From Clostridiales bacterium UBA8153 (GTDB lineage: Bacteria > Bacillota > Sulfobacillia > UBA8153): 23,349 nucleotides of DNA. Positions 1 through 6,800 of the stretch are shown here, in pieces. The stretch spans positions 1 through 23,349 of the forward strand of contig DMHJ01000219.1 in NCBI GenBank assembly GCA_003449495.1. The letters are read 5' to 3'. The notes under the pieces were generated by a model. It was given only the letters and a program-made list of their open reading frames with translations, did not search any database and was not told the origin of the DNA. A program made the translations under genes and the position numbers. How positions within the stretch are numbered: the first letter of the stretch is position 1; each line of letters starts with the position of its first letter.

Positions 1-225
1 AAAGGTAAACCCAACCGGTTCGAATTCATCTACACACCCCAACATGGGTCGTGGCTTAACCTCATCGAGATCTTCTTCAGCAAAATGACCCGGGCCTTCC
101 TCCGTTCTCTCCGGGTCACGTCCAAAACCGAGTTAGCACAAAGGATCGAGAGCTATCTCAACGAGGTCAATGCTGCTCCGGTGGTGTTCAAATGGAAATA
201 CAAGCTCGAGGAGGTCATGGTATAG
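1..225 (+). CDS. IS630-family transposase, C-terminal part, cut by window start
   Basis: The reading frame is open from base 1 to a TAG stop at 223-225 and gives 74 residues. It contains the block YTPQHGSWLNLIEIFFSKM, the C-terminal part of the DDE catalytic core of IS630/Tc1-type transposases, where the final acidic residue lies in NLIEIFFS. The tail FKWKYKLEEVMV is also typical of the family's C-terminus. The enzyme would cut and join the ends of its own element at TA dinucleotides. The N-terminal helix-turn-helix and the first two acidic residues lie outside the window, so whether the whole gene is intact cannot be judged. The element's right end should lie in the next few dozen bases (about 226-265), but the partner end is not visible. 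Confidence 0.8.
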   Translation, partial: KGKPNRFEFIYTPQHGSWLNLIEIFFSKMTRAFLRSLRVTSKTELAQRIESYLNEVNAAPVVFKWKYKLEEVMV

Positions 226-658
226 TTACTGCAACCGTATTTACTGAACGCTCTACTAGGCGTCAAATGAAGGGGCCCGCTCGTTGGGTTTGCCGAACCC
301 CTCGCAGGGACGAGCGTGGCCACTGAAAGCGACCTGCTGACCAGCATCCGGCTTGCTCCCATGGGTGGTTCTCCAGGCGGCACAGCAGAGGAGAATCACC
401 GCCACGGCTATAGAGTGCACACACCCGCTGATCGATGTTAGCACGCAGCACACCTAGCCCGCACAGTAGCAGCACCGGGGACCGGACGACGGGGTGTGTG
501 AGCTGGTGTTCCTGGTTGGCCGGTTACAAGGCAGAGGCGATTGACTCCCCGTCAACCCCTCGGTGCGTTCCATGGCCGTCGACACGCCATACTGACGGCC
601 GGCGGTGCCATATCACTACAGCCGCTTGCTCAATCTGGTCAAGCGCACGGGACCGAGC
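226..658. other. Gap of about 430 bases with no convincing gene
   Basis: The first bases after the IS630 stop probably include that element's right terminal repeat. Beyond that, several short frames (up to 79 codons) are open on both strands, but none has a convincing ribosome-binding site or a recognisable motif. The minus-strand frame ending near 256 has a composition like the C-terminal tails of some TnpB proteins, but it lacks the CxxC zinc-ribbon pairs, so I do not call it. The stretch may be decayed insertion-sequence material. Confidence 0.35.
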
Positions 659-1195
659 TCAGACCGCGCCCTGATGCCAGACCATGAGCACCAAGTCGGC
701 AAGCCCCTGGTGGTCGCGATGCCCGGCCCGCAGGATGGGTTCTTCCTTGAAGCCGCACTTCCGGTAACACTCGACGGCCCGGAGGTTGTTCCTTTTGACG
801 CGCAGGTAGATGTAATGCAGTTTGCTGCGGGCGGTCACGTACTCGAAAAAGGTAAGCACTGCGTCGGTCCCGTAACCCTGGTCCCAGAAACTCTTCTCCC
901 CTATGCAAACTTTCAGCTCGGCGCTGCCGTTTCGCCAGGTGATGTTGTCCAGCTCGACTTGGCCGATGAGCTGCCCGCCAGTAGTCGTCACCGCCAGGGC
1001 CCACCGCCGGCGTTCCCGCAGAACCGCCCGCAGCCAGGCGGCGCCGGCCGTGGGAGTAGCGAACTTCTTCCCCGCCCACGGCACGATCTCTTCATCGTCA
1101 TCCCATCGCCTCAACGCATCGAGGTCGCCGGCGTGGAGCGATCGCAAGCGGACCTTCACCCCACGCCCATACTCCAGCTGTGTCCCACCGGCCAT
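659..1195 (-). CDS. GNAT-family N-acetyltransferase (RimJ/RimL-like)
   Basis: This 178-residue protein has the GNAT fold. The opening VKVRLRSLHAGDLDALRRW (from residue 13) is the usual RimJ/RimL start. Residues 65-85 form the central strands, and WDQGYGTDAV (104-113) is motif A, whose Q-x-x-G-x-G loop holds the acetyl-CoA pyrophosphate. LRVKRNNLRAVECYRKCGF (131-149) is motif B with the conserved N-x-x-A-x-x-x-Y-x-K-x-G-F. Such enzymes move an acetyl group from acetyl-CoA to an amine on a protein N-terminus, antibiotic or small metabolite; the acceptor here cannot be told. The ATG at 1195 has a GGAG about 11 bases upstream. A GTG 12 codons further in (VKVRLR) is an alternative start that fits family length slightly better. 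The gene sits alone between insertion-sequence remnants, so it could be accessory cargo. It looks intact. Confidence 0.8.
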   Translation of the reverse strand: MAGGTQLEYGRGVKVRLRSLHAGDLDALRRWDDDEEIVPWAGKKFATPTAGAAWLRAVLRERRRWALAVTTTGGQLIGQVELDNITWRNGSAELKVCIGEKSFWDQGYGTDAVLTFFEYVTARSKLHYIYLRVKRNNLRAVECYRKCGFKEEPILRAGHRDHQGLADLVLMVWHQGAV

Positions 1196-1224
1196 AGTCT
1201 ACCGTTGCTCCAAACGGTAAGCAA

Positions 1225-1932
1225 TCATGATGCTACCGCCGATTCCTGCTTCATGGCAGATTGCCCTGAGCATCGTACATCCGCTCCGCAGGCGTCTAAG
1301 GTCTCCGGGTAACTCATGGCCACCAAGATGTTGACGGCCTGCATTGAAGTCGGGCTTCGCCCCATGCCGGCAGGACCAACACCGCAATACCGACTGCGAC
1401 AGCCGCCTGTCTGCAGCGACGTGCCCATGGGTGGCGCACCGCCGGCTAGCCTAAGCCGGGTCGCTGGCCACGACCTCGCACCCATACACCCTCGCCCGGC
1501 GGCGAAACTCTCGCCAGCCACTGCCCGCATGGAGCTCGTGAAGCCCCCGCTACCCCGGTGACGAGCCGTAAAACGCGGGAACCCCGGCGTTTCCCCCGCC
1601 CGCACCTGCCGGAAACCACCGTCAGAAGTAGAGTCAGGCGTGCTCCGGACGGCTTGGGGAGCACCCTTGGACGCCGGGTGCATCCAGGGCACGCCGCCGG
1701 GCTCTGGGGGTTTCTTCTTGAGTAGATGCAGTTCCCGATGCAGGTCACTAGCTGTAGCTATCCGGAGCGCAGCCTCCGGCCTTGCTCCCACTGCCAAGGC
1801 GGCCTGGCGCGTTTCCCAAGCCTCCAGCTTCCGTTGAAGGCCCCCACTATAGGCCCAGCGTGCGTTACCGGCATCCCGCAAGAGTGCCTGCCATTGGGTC
1901 GGTTGAATCTCAACTCCATACACGAGCTTCAC
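1225..1932 (-). pseudogene. tnpB: TnpB (IS605/IS607 RNA-guided nuclease) remnant, frameshifted
   Basis: A GTG start at 1932 follows GGAGGAG at a good distance and opens VKLVYGVEIQPTQWQALL, the usual TnpB N-terminus, then the helical region NARWAYSGGLQRKLEAW. Further on SKGAPQAVRSTPD and VRAGETPGFPRFTARHRGSG match the conserved block before the RuvC-like core. The core itself is mostly missing: the whole remnant could encode only about 236 residues, against roughly 370-450 for intact TnpB. The zinc-ribbon end is visible in two frames: CWSCRHGAKPDFNA in one, then VNILVAMSYPETLDACG in the other, which shows a frameshift inside the DFNAxxNIL motif. A working TnpB makes an RNA-guided DNA cut next to a short target-adjacent motif; this copy cannot. 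Confidence 0.8.
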
Positions 1933-2200
1933 CGGGCTCCTCCTCTGCGGCGGCCGGCGCTCGCTTGGTTCGCTGCTTGGCCGCCCTCCGCTCACAGCTA
2001 CCTGCGTGCGCACATCGCAGTCACTGTGTCTACGAAGTCCGGTACCAGCTCGAGTCTCTGCTCACCCGCTTCGACCACCACCAGCTGCCATCCCGCGGCG
2101 ACCAAGGCGGACTCGGTCTGCTCCACTCCAGAACAGGCCAGACGGCCTCGATGCTCGACAACGATGCGCCCGCCGGGCGGCATTGCCGGCAGGTCTATCA
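1910..2200 (-). pseudogene. IS607-family serine recombinase (TnpA), C-terminal remnant
   Basis: The segment IVVEHRGRLACSGVEQTESA followed by AAGWQLVVVEAGE matches the second half of IS607 serine recombinases, normally IVVEHRDRL..FG plus a strand ending in VVV. DFVDTVTAMCARR corresponds to the family's helix ending in FCARLYGRR. At that point the frame stops at 1998, but the neighbouring frame continues with ERRAAKQRTKRAPAAAEEEP, the expected basic/acidic tail, and ends in TGA at 1910-1912, inside tnpB. One frameshift near the CAR motif therefore explains the break. The catalytic serine and N-terminal helix-turn-helix are missing upstream, where stops crowd the frame. The full protein is about 200 residues; about 90 remain. 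Confidence 0.72.
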
Positions 2201-2284
2201 GCTATCAACCCCAGCTGAGGCGAGTGTTCTGGCCACTGGGGTTCGATGTCGTCACCTCTCTACCTTTATGTAAATTACGGCAGC

Positions 2285-2308
2285 AAAACGGGCCCCCTGA
2301 GGGGCCCG
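2285..2308 (-). terminator. Rho-independent terminator of the ATP-grasp gene
   Basis: Read on the minus strand, an 8-bp perfect stem (CGGGCCCC with GGGGCCCG) closes a TCAG tetraloop and is followed directly by TTTT. It starts 16 bases after the stop codon of the ATP-grasp ligase gene. The T run is short but the stem is entirely G-C. Confidence 0.75.
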
Positions 2309-2323
2309 GTGCCAAAGACCAGC

Positions 2324-3355
2324 TCAAGCGATACTCTGACCTGCCGACGGAACACGCAAATGCTCCAGGCCGCACCGGCAGAGGGCCATATCCACAATGC
2401 CGTTGACCAGTTCATCATAGCCTACCCCGGACGCATTCAGGATGCGCGGGAGGTCCGAAAACCCGGGGGCCATCCCCGGTAGCGGGTTGATCTCCATGAC
2501 ATGGGGCATGCCGTCACGGTCGAGCCTAATGTCGATTCGGGCCACCTCGCGGCAGTCTAGCGCCTGGTAGGCGTCTAGCGCCGTCTTCCTAACGGCCTGG
2601 TCCAGCTCGGGGTCCAGTTGGGCGGGGCAGCAGTAGAAGACCTCGTCCGACCACTCTGCCTTGAATCGGCGGGAATACACGGCACCGTGGTCGTCCGGGC
2701 ATTGGTGGAACAGTATCTCCATGGGCGGGAAGGCCCGTGGTGCTTCATTGCCCAGCACCGCAACGGTGAATTCGCGGCCGGCAAGAAATTCTTCCACCAG
2801 CACATCCTGGCGGTAGGTCCGGCCCAGGTAATCCACTTGCCGGCGCAGGTCATCACAGCTGGCGATCACGGAAGCCGAGGATACACCCATGCTCGACCCC
2901 TCGTGGAGGGGCTTGACAAACAGTGGGAACTGCAGGGTGCCGGTGTCCAGGGGCACGTCCGGTCGAAGCAGAGTGAACTTGGCCGTGGGTATGCCGTGGT
3001 AGGCCAGGATCTTCTTGGCGACCGCCTTGTTCAGGCACATGGCCATGGTCAGCACGCCGGAACCAGTGTAAGGGATGCCGAGCATTTCCAGGATGGCCGG
3101 CACGTGGGATTCACGGCTCTCTCCCCTGAGCCCCTCGGCCATATTGAAGACCAAGTCCAACCCGGCGCGGACCAACCGACCGTAGCAGTAGTCGTCGCCT
3201 TCAATGAACACCACATCATGGCCCCCACGACGGAGGGCTTCGCCCACGGCCATTACGGTACTTTCACTGTCGTATTCCGCGTTGGCGTCTGGAGGCTCAC
3301 CTTCCTCCGGCTGCTCGTTCCTGGCCAGGTTGTAGACCAGCCCGACCTTTGCCAT
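2324..3355 (-). CDS. ATP-grasp ligase related to D-alanine-D-alanine ligase
   Basis: The product has 343 residues. FPLFVKPLHEGSSMGVS (143-159) is the ATP-grasp lysine and glycine-rich loop, VLVEEFLAGREFTVAVLG (185-202) is the adenine/ribose strand with its glutamates, and ARIDIRLDRDG with VMEINPLPG (272-294) supplies the metal ligands D275, E288 and N290. The fold joins a carboxylate, through an acyl phosphate, to an amine. The N-terminus (VGLVYNLARNEQPEEGEPPD) lacks the GGxSxEHxxS loop of true Ddl enzymes, so the substrates are probably different, perhaps other amino acids or a peptide. The start chosen is the ATG at 3355, preceded by a GGAAGG and a GGGAGG; a longer reading to 3520 would run through the promoter. 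The gene has its own promoter and terminator and is a single-gene unit. Confidence 0.85.
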   Translation of the reverse strand: MAKVGLVYNLARNEQPEEGEPPDANAEYDSESTVMAVGEALRRGGHDVVFIEGDDYCYGRLVRAGLDLVFNMAEGLRGESRESHVPAILEMLGIPYTGSGVLTMAMCLNKAVAKKILAYHGIPTAKFTLLRPDVPLDTGTLQFPLFVKPLHEGSSMGVSSASVIASCDDLRRQVDYLGRTYRQDVLVEEFLAGREFTVAVLGNEAPRAFPPMEILFHQCPDDHGAVYSRRFKAEWSDEVFYCCPAQLDPELDQAVRKTALDAYQALDCREVARIDIRLDRDGMPHVMEINPLPGMAPGFSDLPRILNASGVGYDELVNGIVDMALCRCGLEHLRVPSAGQSIA

Positions 3356-3401
3356 GGTCCTTCCCGCGCCTCCCTTAGACTTGATGGGTCTCTCCGGGCC
3401 C

Positions 3402-3430
3402 ATTATGGCATGGGCCCCCATGGTTGTCAA
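3402..3430 (-). promoter_or_regulatory. SigA-type promoter of the ATP-grasp gene with internal palindrome
   Basis: On the minus strand a perfect TTGACA (3430-3425) is followed by a 17-base spacer and CATAAT (3407-3402), with the extended -10 TGC in front of it. It would start transcription about 40 bases before the ATG at 3355. The spacer contains the inverted repeat CATGGG-GG-CCCATG (forward 3409-3422), well placed to act as a repressor operator between the two boxes. Confidence 0.75.
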
Positions 3431-3589
3431 CGAAGGCGGAAAACCCGCTGCGGGGTTGTGGCATACCGACAGAGCTGTCCTGCTCTCCCCAGCCACGCCC
3501 TCGGTCTGGCAACGGACCATGACGCTCTGGCTACAAGCACCCTCCTGCCCGCGGGCGGACCGGCCGCTGCCCGGCTCGTAGCGTACCGT

Positions 3590-3787
3590 CTAGGAAGCCG
3601 GCGCTTCCGGCACGATGATCACAGCAGCGAGGTACACCAGGATGCCAGGCACTACTCCTGTGGCGATGGTGGCAAAGGCCACCCCCAGGCGCACCAGTGT
3701 CTCGTCAATGCCGAAATACTCGGCAAGGCCCCCGCACACTCCCGATACCTGACGGACCCTGCGCGACCGGTACAGCTTCTTGGCCAC
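3590..3787 (-). CDS. PspC-domain small membrane protein
   Basis: This 65-residue protein is one PspC domain. The first 28 residues include the conserved LYRSRRVRQVSGVCGGLAEY and FGIDETLVRLG, and residues about 36-59 form one hydrophobic membrane helix (ATIATGVVPGILVYLAAVIIV). PspC proteins sit in the cell membrane and answer envelope stress, in some bacteria as part of the phage-shock system. Single-domain versions of about 60-70 residues are common in Firmicutes and their exact role is often unknown. The start is GTG at 3787 with GGGGGAAGGACCC before it. The gene stands alone: its own promoter lies 40 bases upstream, and no pspA or sensor gene is adjacent. Confidence 0.87.
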   Translation of the reverse strand: MAKKLYRSRRVRQVSGVCGGLAEYFGIDETLVRLGVAFATIATGVVPGILVYLAAVIIVPEAPAS

Positions 3788-3826
3788 GGGTCCTTCCCCC
3801 TTTCTTTGCGAGATCGGCCCTCCTCC

Positions 3827-3854
3827 ATTATAGCATACCGCCGGATGACGGCAA
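3827..3854 (-). promoter_or_regulatory. SigA-type extended -10 promoter of the PspC gene
   Basis: A perfect TATAAT (3832-3827) carries the extended -10 TGC directly upstream. A weaker TTGCCG (3854-3849) lies 16 bases further up as the -35 box. The likely start point is about 30 bases before the GTG codon, leaving just enough leader for the ribosome-binding site. Confidence 0.7.
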
Positions 3855-4283
3855 ACAAGCGGACTTGCCTCAATGCCTGCTATCCCGCTGGACCATGTAG
3901 GCGCCCGTCGCCTGGAGCGGCTCTACGGAGTAGGAAGGTCTAGCACACCTGCTCGCCTCAGGGCTTGGGCACCTCGGAGTGGGCAGGAAAAGCCAAGGCG
4001 GCCGGCAAATACTTGTCGTGGTGCCCACCCCCCGTCCCCGCTCCAAGCCGGGGGCGTCCGGGCCTGGTCGATCTATGGGCGGTGGTCCTGGTCCAGGCCG
4101 CCGGCACCAGGTGCCCGAGACCACCAGAGAGGACTGGACAACCGTGCCATCGCCGGTTAGGCAGCGGGCGTGCAATGGGTTCCCGGCAACAGCTGGTCAT
4201 ACCGGCTTCCTCCTTGCCGGCGGTTTTCGCCGGTCGGGGCTCAGGTTGGGCCGGCGTGCCCGCATCGCGGGGCAGGAGAGTCC
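3855..4283. other. Non-coding stretch between divergent pspC-like and fdhD genes
   Basis: About 430 bases separate the two divergent transcription units. Frames here are open only by virtue of high GC and lack ribosome-binding sites or motifs. One clear hairpin, CCGGCG-GTTTT-CGCCGG at 4217-4233, lies 50 bases before the fdhD start and could be part of its leader. No promoter for fdhD was recognised and no known riboswitch could be matched by eye. Confidence 0.4.
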
Positions 4284-5063
4284 GTGAGCGGGGAAGCCGT
4301 GGTGGTCACCGGCCTCCGCGCCGTCCGGGGTGCCGCAGTGGAAGAGATCCGGGACCTGGTGGTCGCCGAACATGAACTGACCATCCGCTGGCACGGCCGG
4401 CGCCTGGCCACCCTGTTGTGTACCCCTCAACACTTGGAAGAGCTGGTGGTAGGTTTTTTGCTGACGGCTGGGTTCATCGACGGCGTGGGGCAGATAGAGC
4501 GGCTGAGCATCGGCCCAGGTGAGGCAGATGTGGAGACCCAAGACCCGGATCCCGGTCGCCTCTTCCGTACCGAAGCCACTTGGACCGGGTGCGGGGGCAG
4601 GCCCGTACCCTTGCCCTCCCGTCCGTCCAGAGTGCCGGCAGAGGGTAGGGTTCACAGGCAGCACCTGACGGAGCTGGCACGGCTTTTGCAGCTGGACTGC
4701 CCGATCTTCAGAACCACCGGTGGCACCCATGTAGCTGCGGCCACATGCCAGGGCCAGCGCCACTTTGCGGTGGTGCGTGAGGACATTGGCCGCCACAACG
4801 CTGTCGATAAGGTCGCAGGTTATGCATTGTTGGGCGGGCAAGTGGGACAGTTGGAGGTGCTCACGGTCAGCGGGAGGGTGAGCTCGGATATGCTCATCAA
4901 GGCCTCGCGCCTGGCCGTTCCCGTGGTACTGTCTCGCTCCGCTCCCACCGAACGCGCGGTGGCGTTGGCAGCCGAAGCCGGTATCACACTGGTAGGGTTC
5001 TGCCGGGGTGACCGCTTCAACATCTACACCCACCCCCATCGCATCTGTACGGGAAACGCTTGA
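4284..5063 (+). CDS. fdhD: FdhD, sulfur carrier for formate dehydrogenase maturation
   Basis: FdhD takes sulfur from a cysteine desulfurase and passes it to the molybdenum/tungsten cofactor of formate dehydrogenases in the cytoplasm, an essential activation step. The 259-residue length is normal. LEELVVGFLLTAGFI (51-65) is the N-terminal conserved block; ATWTGCGGR (98-106) holds the flexible-loop cysteine C103; FAVVREDIGRHNAVDKVAGY (161-180) and VSGRVSSDMLIKASRLAVPV (195-214) are family signatures, and GFCRGDRFNIYTHPHRI ends the fold. The loop has one cysteine, not the C-x-x-C pair of E. coli. The GTG start at 4284 has AGGAG five bases upstream and agrees with family length; the longer reading from 4170 has no such site. 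No formate dehydrogenase or molybdopterin gene is in the window, so the partner enzyme is encoded elsewhere. Confidence 0.92.
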   Translation: MSGEAVVVTGLRAVRGAAVEEIRDLVVAEHELTIRWHGRRLATLLCTPQHLEELVVGFLLTAGFIDGVGQIERLSIGPGEADVETQDPDPGRLFRTEATWTGCGGRPVPLPSRPSRVPAEGRVHRQHLTELARLLQLDCPIFRTTGGTHVAAATCQGQRHFAVVREDIGRHNAVDKVAGYALLGGQVGQLEVLTVSGRVSSDMLIKASRLAVPVVLSRSAPTERAVALAAEAGITLVGFCRGDRFNIYTHPHRICTGNA

Positions 5064-5080
5064 CCGAATAGGAGGTGAGC

Positions 5081-5311
5081 ATGGCCGGAAGGATGGCGGC
5101 GCCAAACGCCGGTAGCTCCCGCGCCACCGGACGTCTCGGCCAAGACCGTCTCCAGGAGGCCGGGCCCGGGCGAGTGGCGCAACCCTCGGTGGATTGGTCC
5201 GGCCGTCGCCACGGCAGCGAAGAACACGCCGGTGCAGGCTGTAGCGCCAGGGCCCAGGTAGCGCGGGACCGGGCACCGGGCCACAGTGGATGGCAGTCCC
5301 AACATGAGTAA
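5081..5311 (+). CDS. Doubtful small protein behind fdhD
   Basis: An ATG at 5081 stands at ideal distance from AGGAGG, 17 bases after the fdhD stop, and opens a 76-residue frame. The product is rich in Ala, Gly, Arg and Ser, has no hydrophobic segment and matches no family I know. The ribosome-binding site argues for translation in the fdhD transcript, and the composition argues against a folded protein. It may be the start of a gene that has decayed, since no long frame continues after 5311. Treat it as unproven. Confidence 0.3.
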   Translation: MAGRMAAPNAGSSRATGRLGQDRLQEAGPGRVAQPSVDWSGRRHGSEEHAGAGCSARAQVARDRAPGHSGWQSQHE

Positions 5312-5539
5312 GCCGACTGTAGCTGAAGACCGATCGTGCTTGAGCAGGCGACCTCGTCGGGCCGTAGTGGGCTACCGCGGGTAGGCAGCGTCATGGGAGT
5401 GGCGGACCCAAGAACCAACGATTCCCGTCGCCGTCGTACACCTGCCTTTGCGTCCGGGGATCCCCGGGACCGGCGGATGGAAGACGCCGGCGTTCCCACA
5501 TAGGCCATCCCATCTGAAAGGAGCGATAGCCTGGTCATG

Positions 5540-5588
5540 GGAGGCCGGGCCTGCCGTGCCTGACTTGAGCCGGGCATGGCGGGCCTCC
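5540..5588 (+). promoter_or_regulatory. Two-part hairpin in the leader of the acyl-CoA operon
   Basis: GGAGGCC (5540-5546) pairs with GGCCTCC (5582-5588), and inside it GCCGTGCC (5553-5560) pairs with GGCATGGC (5573-5580) with one G-U. This leaves a 12-base loop and an asymmetric internal loop of six and one bases. The base of the stem ends 18 bases before the thiolase ATG, close to its weak ribosome-binding site. Without a T run it is not a terminator. It could influence translation start or RNA stability; the function is inferred only. Confidence 0.4.
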
Positions 5589-5606
5589 AAGTACCAGGTT
5601 CCTACT

Positions 5607-6788
5607 ATGAGTGAGACAGTGATCGTCAGTGCCTGCCGGACGCCGTTCGGTGGATTCGGCGGGGCCCTCAAAGACATACCCGCCGCCAAACTGGGCGGTC
5701 TGGTCATTGCCGAGGCGGTGAAGCGGGCCGGGATCCCGCCTGCCTCCGTAGAACAGGTATGCATGGGCATGGTGGTCCAGGCCGGCGCCGGCCAAGTGCC
5801 CTCCCGCCAGGCCACGTTGGCTGCGGGCTTACCTCTGGAAGTCCCTTCCGATACCATCAACAAGGTCTGCGCCTCCAGTCTGCGCGCGGTCAACTTGGCC
5901 GACGCCCTGATCCGGGCCCAGGATGCTCACATCGTCGTAGCCGGCGGCATGGAGAACATGAGCCAGGGACCGTACCTTCTGACCGGCGGGCGGTTCGGCT
6001 ACCGCCTGGGCCACTCCACCGTGCTCGACGCCACGGTTCACGATGGGTTGTGGTGTCCGGTCAAGAACGCGCACATGGGTAACCACGGGAACGCCATGGG
6101 CCGCAAGTTTGGCTTCAGCCGGGAGCAACAAGATGCTTGGGCCTACCGCAGTCACCGCCTGGCCATCGCGGCCATCGACGCCGGGTATTTCGACCCAGAG
6201 TTGGTGCCGGTGGAGATCGCCCAGCGCAAGGGGCCGCCTGTAAGAGTCTCCGTGGACGAAGGGCCCCGGCGCGACACTAGTCCGGAGAAGCTGGCGGCGT
6301 TACGGCCCGCCTTCGACCCGGCCGGGACCGTCACCGCCGGGAATGCTCCCAGCATCAATGACGGTGCGTGCGCTCTGGTCCTCATGTCCCGGGCGAAAGC
6401 CGAAGAGCTGGGAGTAAGGCCGTTGGCGACCATTGTATCCCAGGGCATGGTCTCGTCGGAGGCCGAAGACCTGGGAACGGTACCGGCCCTATCGGCACAG
6501 AAGGCCATGAAGAAGGCGGGGCTAAGCTTCGGCGATATGGATCTGGTAGAGATCAACGAAGCTTTTGCCACCGTGGCCCTGACCAGCATCCAGCTGGCCG
6601 GGCTAGATCCTGACCGGGTGAACGTGAACGGCGGTGCCATCGCGTTGGGGCATCCCATCGGCGCCAGCGGCGGCCGCATCCTAATGACGCTGATCTACGA
6701 GCTGAGGCGCCGCGGCCTCCGGTACGGAGTGGCCGCCATCTGCTCCGGCGGAGGCCAAGGAGAGGCCACGGTAGTGCGGGTCGAGTAA
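5607..6788 (+). CDS. thlA: Acetyl-CoA acetyltransferase (thiolase)
   Basis: Thiolase joins two acetyl-CoA to acetoacetyl-CoA or cleaves 3-ketoacyl-CoA in the reverse direction. The 393-residue protein has all active-site elements: the nucleophile C88 in NKVCASSLRAV, the loop GGMENMSQGPY (113-123), NEAF (317-320), H349 in ALGHPIGASGGR, and the second acid/base C379 in CSGGGQGEA. Length and motifs agree with biosynthetic-type thiolases (AtoB/ThlA/PhaA group). The start is the ATG at 5607, which matches the usual N-terminus SETVIVSACRTPFG. The ribosome-binding site is weak (AGG about eight bases before). It is the first gene of a three-gene operon and hbd follows after 12 bases. The operon would run to crotonyl-CoA in butyrate-type synthesis, or degrade short acyl-CoAs. 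Confidence 0.92.
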   Translation: MSETVIVSACRTPFGGFGGALKDIPAAKLGGLVIAEAVKRAGIPPASVEQVCMGMVVQAGAGQVPSRQATLAAGLPLEVPSDTINKVCASSLRAVNLADALIRAQDAHIVVAGGMENMSQGPYLLTGGRFGYRLGHSTVLDATVHDGLWCPVKNAHMGNHGNAMGRKFGFSREQQDAWAYRSHRLAIAAIDAGYFDPELVPVEIAQRKGPPVRVSVDEGPRRDTSPEKLAALRPAFDPAGTVTAGNAPSINDGACALVLMSRAKAEELGVRPLATIVSQGMVSSEAEDLGTVPALSAQKAMKKAGLSFGDMDLVEINEAFATVALTSIQLAGLDPDRVNVNGGAIALGHPIGASGGRILMTLIYELRRRGLRYGVAAICSGGGQGEATVVRVE

Positions 6789-6800
6789 GGAGGGTTCCGC

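Larger units (their letters stand above)
1225..2200 (-). mobile_element. Decayed IS607-like element (serine recombinase plus TnpB)
   Basis: Two remnants lie in the order and orientation typical of IS607: a serine recombinase fragment, then a TnpB fragment whose GTG start lies inside the end of the recombinase frame. Both carry frameshifts, and the recombinase has lost its catalytic N-terminal half. Upstream of about 2200 the recombinase frame runs into TAG and TGA. No terminal inverted repeats are expected for this family, so the element edges cannot be set from the sequence. The copy is dead for transposition in cis. Confidence 0.7.

Noticed and set aside
256..475. TnpB C-terminal tail on the minus strand
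   Set aside because: The composition is similar to such tails, but no zinc-ribbon cysteine pairs or NIL motif are present, so the identification is unsafe.
2225..2260. tRNA T-arm suggested by GGGGTTCGATG
   Set aside because: No pairing 5-bp T stem, anticodon arm or acceptor stem can be built around it.
2618..3943. 441-codon plus-strand open frame
   Set aside because: It lies antisense to the ATP-grasp and PspC genes, has no family motif, and is open only because of the high GC content.
3855..4283. Molybdenum-cofactor riboswitch or selenocysteine tRNA ahead of fdhD
   Set aside because: The GC-rich leader has only one small hairpin. I could not match the conserved parts of either RNA by eye; a covariance-model search would decide.
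4197..5276. 359-codon minus-strand open frame
   Set aside because: It is a shadow of fdhD on the opposite strand; fdhD carries all the signatures and a proper ribosome-binding site.
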